A stretch of DNA of 64,000 nt from Branchiostoma lanceolatum (lineage: Eukaryota; Chordata; Leptocardii; Amphioxiformes; Branchiostomatidae): positions 9,884,001 to 9,948,000 of the forward strand of contig NC_089735.1 of NCBI RefSeq assembly GCF_035083965.1. The letters are read 5' to 3'. How positions within the stretch are numbered: the stretch's first letter is position 1; each line of letters opens with the position of its first letter. A program made the position numbers and the translations under genes. Under the pieces are notes generated by a model. The model was not told where the DNA came from. It ran no database searches and saw only the letters and a program-made list of their open reading frames with translations. Of the stretch, positions 59,938-64,000 are shown one piece after another.

Positions 59938-60127
59938 CACTGCACGAAATGGCCTCGTATCCCGGCGTATACGTACAGGGATTCCTCCGGAAATATTCCA
60001 TATCCCGGTGCGGATTTAGCGTATCCGTTAAAACTAACGGAAACGCTAAATCCGCACCGGGATATGGAATATTTCCGGAGGAATCCCTGTACGTATACGC
60101 CGGGATACGAGGCCATTTCGTGCAGTG
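59938..60127. repeat. 190-bp near-perfect palindrome
   Basis: Two 93-bp arms (59938-60030 and 60035-60127) are exact reverse complements except for one position near the apex, around a 4-nt AAAC loop. Both strands show nearly the same frame (MASYPGVYVQGFLRKYS) because of this symmetry; it is not coding evidence. Confidence 0.95.
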
Positions 60128-60744
60128 CTAACTGCATGCTTTGTTCAAAGCTATCTAATGACGATGCCTCTACAGTACTTGACGGTACTAACGAGTTCTA
60201 GGAAAATACGAATGTTTAAACACATCAATCCCAGGTTGACAAGCAGGACATAAGCCGTTCATTTGTTTGCAGTATTTTTAGAATATGTTGTTATCAAACA
60301 ACTCCAGTCTATACATTGCGTGGATAAAACTTATTTTACCCTTGAGGCCAATTTGTACGGTGTATGGCATTACAGACTGTCCTTAAATGCTACATGGCAA
60401 CAATCGGTTGTGGATATATATATCGGTACTGATTCTTTGGGGCTCATGTAGATATGCTGTACTTTGCGCTGCAAAGCGGACATTTTATAGTCAATGTTAA
60501 TTTCGTTCAATTAAAATGCTTCGATAGATGACATTAGAATCGTATATAATATCATATTACTAGGATAAAAATTATAAACCATCGAATATTATGTTGAACT
60601 AGAGTTCCACGACCTCATACCTTCGCCAAATGATTGTAACCTTTATGACTGATGTATTTAGGAGTGTTTCTCATCAATCATAAACCATACCAGTTGATCG
60701 CCTTCACCCAAATAACAGAAGTTGTCCAAAGTATGAGCTTATCA

Positions 60745-61060
60745 AAGAAGGCTATGCTAACATTTATCATTAATTATGCAAATTAGGTCCTTATTAGCAT
60801 AATTTGATTCAAGTATGATATTGCCATCATTTACCTGTAACTTACGCCTACAATTGCATATCTTCTATCTATTAACATTCCTCTCTTCCTCAGCTACAAA
60901 TGTCACATATTTGAATAGTCATCTCATGGAACACAGCGGGTTTTTAAAATTGTCTCCTTAGTTATGCGAATTAGAATCTGATTTGCATAATGCGCAGAAT
61001 CTGATTTGCATAATCATGGTCCAATCATACTTAAGCTATCTACATACCAAAAACCATGAC
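60745..61060. repeat. Dispersed repeat, left flank of the minisatellite
   Basis: ATTAATTATGCAAATTAGG, TATGTCAC-type, TGATTTGCATAAT and CTATCTACATACCA blocks occur in the same order at 63.2-63.45 kb, and partly in the 24.5-25.1 kb array. Confidence 0.6.
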
Positions 61061-61084
61061 CATCCATCAAGCCCATCTTGAGTT

Positions 61085-62190
61085 ACGTTTGACGAACGCT
61101 TCTGAACGTCTTGAACGACCAGGAACGTTGTTCATTGCGACGACCAGGAACGCCCGATTCCAAATCTTCCAAATCTTCAAAATCCTCCGGAAATTTCAAA
61201 TCTTCAAAATCTTCAGAATCTTCCAGATCTTCCAGAAATTTCGGATATTCCGGAAATTCCGGAATTCCGGATATTCCGGAAATTCCGGATATTCCGGATA
61301 TTCAGGATATTCGGGATATTCCGGAAATTCCGAAAATTCCGAATATTCCGAAAATTCCGGAAATTCCGGATATTCGAAATCTTCCAAACGTTTTTGGTTT
61401 TTGGTGAAATCTTCCAAATCTTATTTTTGCTTTATTGGTATCATAACTTCATGTTTACTACAGAAAATAAGGCAATTTGTTGGCATGATTAGCCAGTTGT
61501 ATCAGAGAATCAAAGTTTTTGTGGGAAAGAAATATGCTGTTGTCATCGGCAAATAGCATAGAATAACGTATGTTCTGTTGACGTTTGACGTTTGACGAAC
61601 GCTTCTGAACGTCTTGAACGACCAGGAACGTCGTTCATTGCGACGACCAGGAACGCCCGATTCCAAATCTTCCAAATCTTCAAAATCCTCCGGAAATTCC
61701 AAATCTTCAAAATCTCCAGAATCTTCCAGATCTTCCAGAAATTTCGGATTTTCCGGATATCCCGGAAATTCCGGATATTCCGGAAATTCCGGATATTCCG
61801 GATATTCCGGAAATTCCGGATATTCCGGATATTCCGGACCGGATATTCCGGAAATTCCGGATATTCCGGAAATTCCGGATATTCCGGATATTCCGGATAT
61901 TCTGGATATTCCGGAAATTCCGGATATTCCGGATATTCCGAAAATTCCGGATATTCCGAAAATTCCGGATATTCCGGAAATTCTAAATCTTCCAAACGTT
62001 TTTGGTTTTTGGTGAAATCTTCCAAATCTTCCAAATCTTATTTTTGCTTTATTGGTATCATAACTTCATCTTTACTACAGAAAATAAGGCAATTTTTGTT
62101 GGCTTGATTAGCCAGAGAATAAAAGTTTTTGTGGGAAAGAAATACGCTGTTGTCATCGGCAAATAGCATAGAATAACGTATTGTTCTGTT
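61085..62190. repeat. Duplicated unit containing a 9-bp minisatellite (GGATATTCC/GGAAATTCC)
   Basis: Two copies of a 0.5-0.6 kb unit start at TTTGACGAACGCTTCTGAACG (61088 and 61591) and end at GAATAACGTAT. Each holds a core of 9-bp units (ATTCCGGAT/ATTCCGGAA) at about 61240-61375 and 61740-61985; the second core is longer. The flanks (CTTCCAAATCTT units, TTTTTGCTTTATTGGTATC) are nearly identical. Because 9 is a multiple of 3, several frames stay open on both strands. Confidence 0.85.
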
Positions 62191-63199
62191 ACGAACCAAG
62201 TGCATAGAATAATGTAAGACGGGTCAAGTGTCACATAACAGATAAGGTGAGCAGAACTAAAGCATGAACGTCGTATATCGTGTTTCTTTTTGAGCTCCAG
62301 TGCAATTCATTTACGCCTCGAGATGTGCCCACCAGGAGCATGCCTGATGTCCGACCGTCTTTCGCGGGGCATTTGGCAAGGCCCTGTCCTGTACAAGAGC
62401 AACTGACGGGTACCTGTCAAAAACCTGCCAACGAAGGTGACAAACCTTTACAAAAATGCCACCGAGTGCCCACCGAGTGCCCACCGGAGCAACCCGGGAT
62501 CCCAGCATGCAGGGTATCGCGAAGGAAACTTTTAGTTGTGACCACGACAGCCGGTGCCCCCCAGACGTCAGAACCAAGCCGGGGCTACATCCCCGATGTG
62601 ACCGTAGCATTAATAACACTAACAACTCAACCAATTTGGAAAGTCTGATCTATAGTTCCTACATGGAAATAGGAAGCTAACATGTTGTTGCCTAGGTCCC
62701 CTCTCCCACCACACGACCTGGCCCGCTTGACGTCATACATGACCCCATGATCACATGATCGCCGCCTTCCTAACGTTTATCAAATAAAGAAAATTCTCTC
62801 TTAACCGCATCTTGTGAAATAGAGTCCCGAATACTATATTACGTAATGAATACGAACCTTCTTTTTCTGCTCGCGATCTTCTAACTTTCGCTCCTCTGAT
62901 GCTAACCTTGACCTCTTCTTTCCCCCCATGTTGTCACGACTTTCGATAAGAGGTTACAAATCTCTAAAATCGCTAAGAAATGTGCTGTTTTCTGACACAA
63001 AGAACTTCTCGCAAATGTAGCTATAATCCTTCTGGATCCTTCTGGGCCCCGGGTAGACGGTCATGTAAGTTAAATATGTTAATGTAATCATTATGTTAAT
63101 GAGGCATCCTGCATGATTTCTGGCTGATATTGTTAACCTTTACTTAGCTTCCTAATGATACAAGAATGAAATTCCAATCTTTTACAATTGTGGTATTTT
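62191..63199. other. Non-coding stretch with a GC-rich block
   Basis: 62.30-62.62 kb is GC-rich and has a short direct repeat (CACCGAGTGCC twice). Frames on both strands overlap there, neither resembling a known protein. The rest is AT-rich with nothing recognisable. Confidence 0.4.
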
Positions 63200-63450
63200 C
63201 AATTAGTATTTTCTTATTAATTATGCAAAATAGGTAGCTATTAGCATCATCGGTATCTATCGATACCTCTCTCTTTTTCAACTATATATGTCACGTGTTT
63301 GAGAGTCCTATTTTGAAAGGCAGCAGATTTATAAACTTTCCTTACTAATTATGCAAATTAGCTCCTGATTTGCATAATGAGTATTCGATTATGTAAAGCA
63401 TTAATCAAGCTATCTACATACCATAAATCAAGACGATCCGTTGACCATAA
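63200..63450. repeat. Dispersed repeat, right flank copy
   Basis: Matches 60.75-61.06 kb in block order, including CTATCTACATACCA at its end. Confidence 0.6.
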
Positions 63451-63579
63451 GTCAAGTTATTCATGTCCAAAGGTCAAAACAAATAAATCGAAAACTCCCG
63501 CTGCAGCTCCAAACAAGCCGCTAGAGGGCCCAAACGTACACAACTTACTTCATGTGGCATGGACTATTCACCACACAAA

Positions 63580-64000
63580 AATCATGACCGTAGCACTTGC
63601 AGAAAATTTGACCTCAGACTTTGGAGCTCTGCTGCAGTACCTTAGGTGCCCGCTAGGAGGCCCATCATTGAACTTGACCTTCTCCTTTAATAAACTTACC
63701 TATTCACTAAATATCGTGCACAGCCATCAACAGTTTCTCGAGTTATCCTGTCAACAAGCAAATACACATACATAAACAGCCCACTGCAGTACCGCAGGAA
63801 AATGCCAGGTGACTCATTTTTGAACTTGACCTCTGTTATCACAATCTCTACGTACCCACCAAAAATCATGCAGGTCCATCAACAATACATCGAGTTATGT
63901 TGTCTACATACAAACATACTAACATAAAAAGTCCACTGGAGCACTTAAGGAAAACGCCAGGTGAACCATTTTCGTACATGACCTTTGTTTCTACAACCGC
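63580..64000. repeat. Tandem repeat, unit about 140 bp, running off the window
   Basis: Three units share AAAATCATG, TCCATCAACAA, TCGAGTTAT, CACTGCAGTACC, AATGCCAGGTGA and GAACTTGACCT in order. They start near 63585, 63715 and 63860. The 132-aa frame at 63377-63775 is a by-product of this repeat. Confidence 0.7.

Noticed and set aside
59949..60131. Nearly identical frames on both strands (MASYPGVYV...)
   Set aside because: A consequence of the perfect palindrome, not of coding selection.
61056..62107. Long overlapping frames (up to 171 aa) on both strands over the minisatellite
   Set aside because: They exist because the repeat unit is 9 bp long. All are low-complexity, several frames are open at once, and no splice or start context supports them.
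62280..62648. Frames of 122 aa (+) and 107 aa (-) in a GC-rich block
   Set aside because: Both strands are open over the same bases, the product is compositionally biased, and no family or splice structure is visible.
63377..63775. 132-aa plus-strand frame
   Set aside because: It overlaps the dispersed repeat and the first unit of the 140-bp tandem array.

Overview
The window is intron-rich animal DNA, AT-rich between genes and full of short hairpin elements, tRNA-derived SINEs and minisatellites. The gene families, the exon structure and the repeat style fit an invertebrate deuterostome, most likely a cephalochordate (amphioxus). That assignment is inferred from gene content and is not proven by the sequence.

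Layout. At 1-921 (+) is the 3' coding exon of a GPRIN-like gene (G-protein-regulated inducer of neurite outgrowth family), followed by its 3' UTR. Three large multi-exon cadherin genes then lie head to tail on the minus strand. Gene A (about 18.8 to 3.7 kb) and gene B (about 37.9 to 20.7 kb) are tandem duplicates. I could rebuild 30 coding exons for each, with identical intron phases and uninterrupted frames of 997 and 1010 aa. Each encodes a signal peptide, six cadherin (EC) repeats, a membrane-adjacent domain, one transmembrane helix and a cytoplasmic tail ending in a class I PDZ ligand (S-x-L or S-x-I). They look most like CDHR2 (protocadherin-24). Gene C (50.7 to 39.8 kb) is a third paralogue with 22 coding exons and 1030 aa. 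It has lost EC1-EC2 and, at the phase-0 intron just before the transmembrane exon, has exchanged the PDZ-ligand tail for a transmembrane segment and a complete MET/AXL-group tyrosine kinase. A cadherin receptor tyrosine kinase therefore sits next to its two non-kinase relatives.

From 51 to 64 kb there is no certain gene. A TATA box at 53,941 with a spliced leader exon, and a small exon at 59.6 kb with a start codon, suggest the beginning of a plus-strand gene, divergent from C, that runs out of the window. The last 4 kb hold a duplicated 9-bp minisatellite, a 93-bp-arm near-perfect palindrome and tandem repeats of about 140 bp.

How the genes may work together (inference): A and B look like adhesion proteins anchored to PDZ scaffolds. 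C keeps the membrane-proximal adhesive half and would turn contact into tyrosine phosphorylation, so the cluster could encode both adhesion partners and a contact-sensing receptor.
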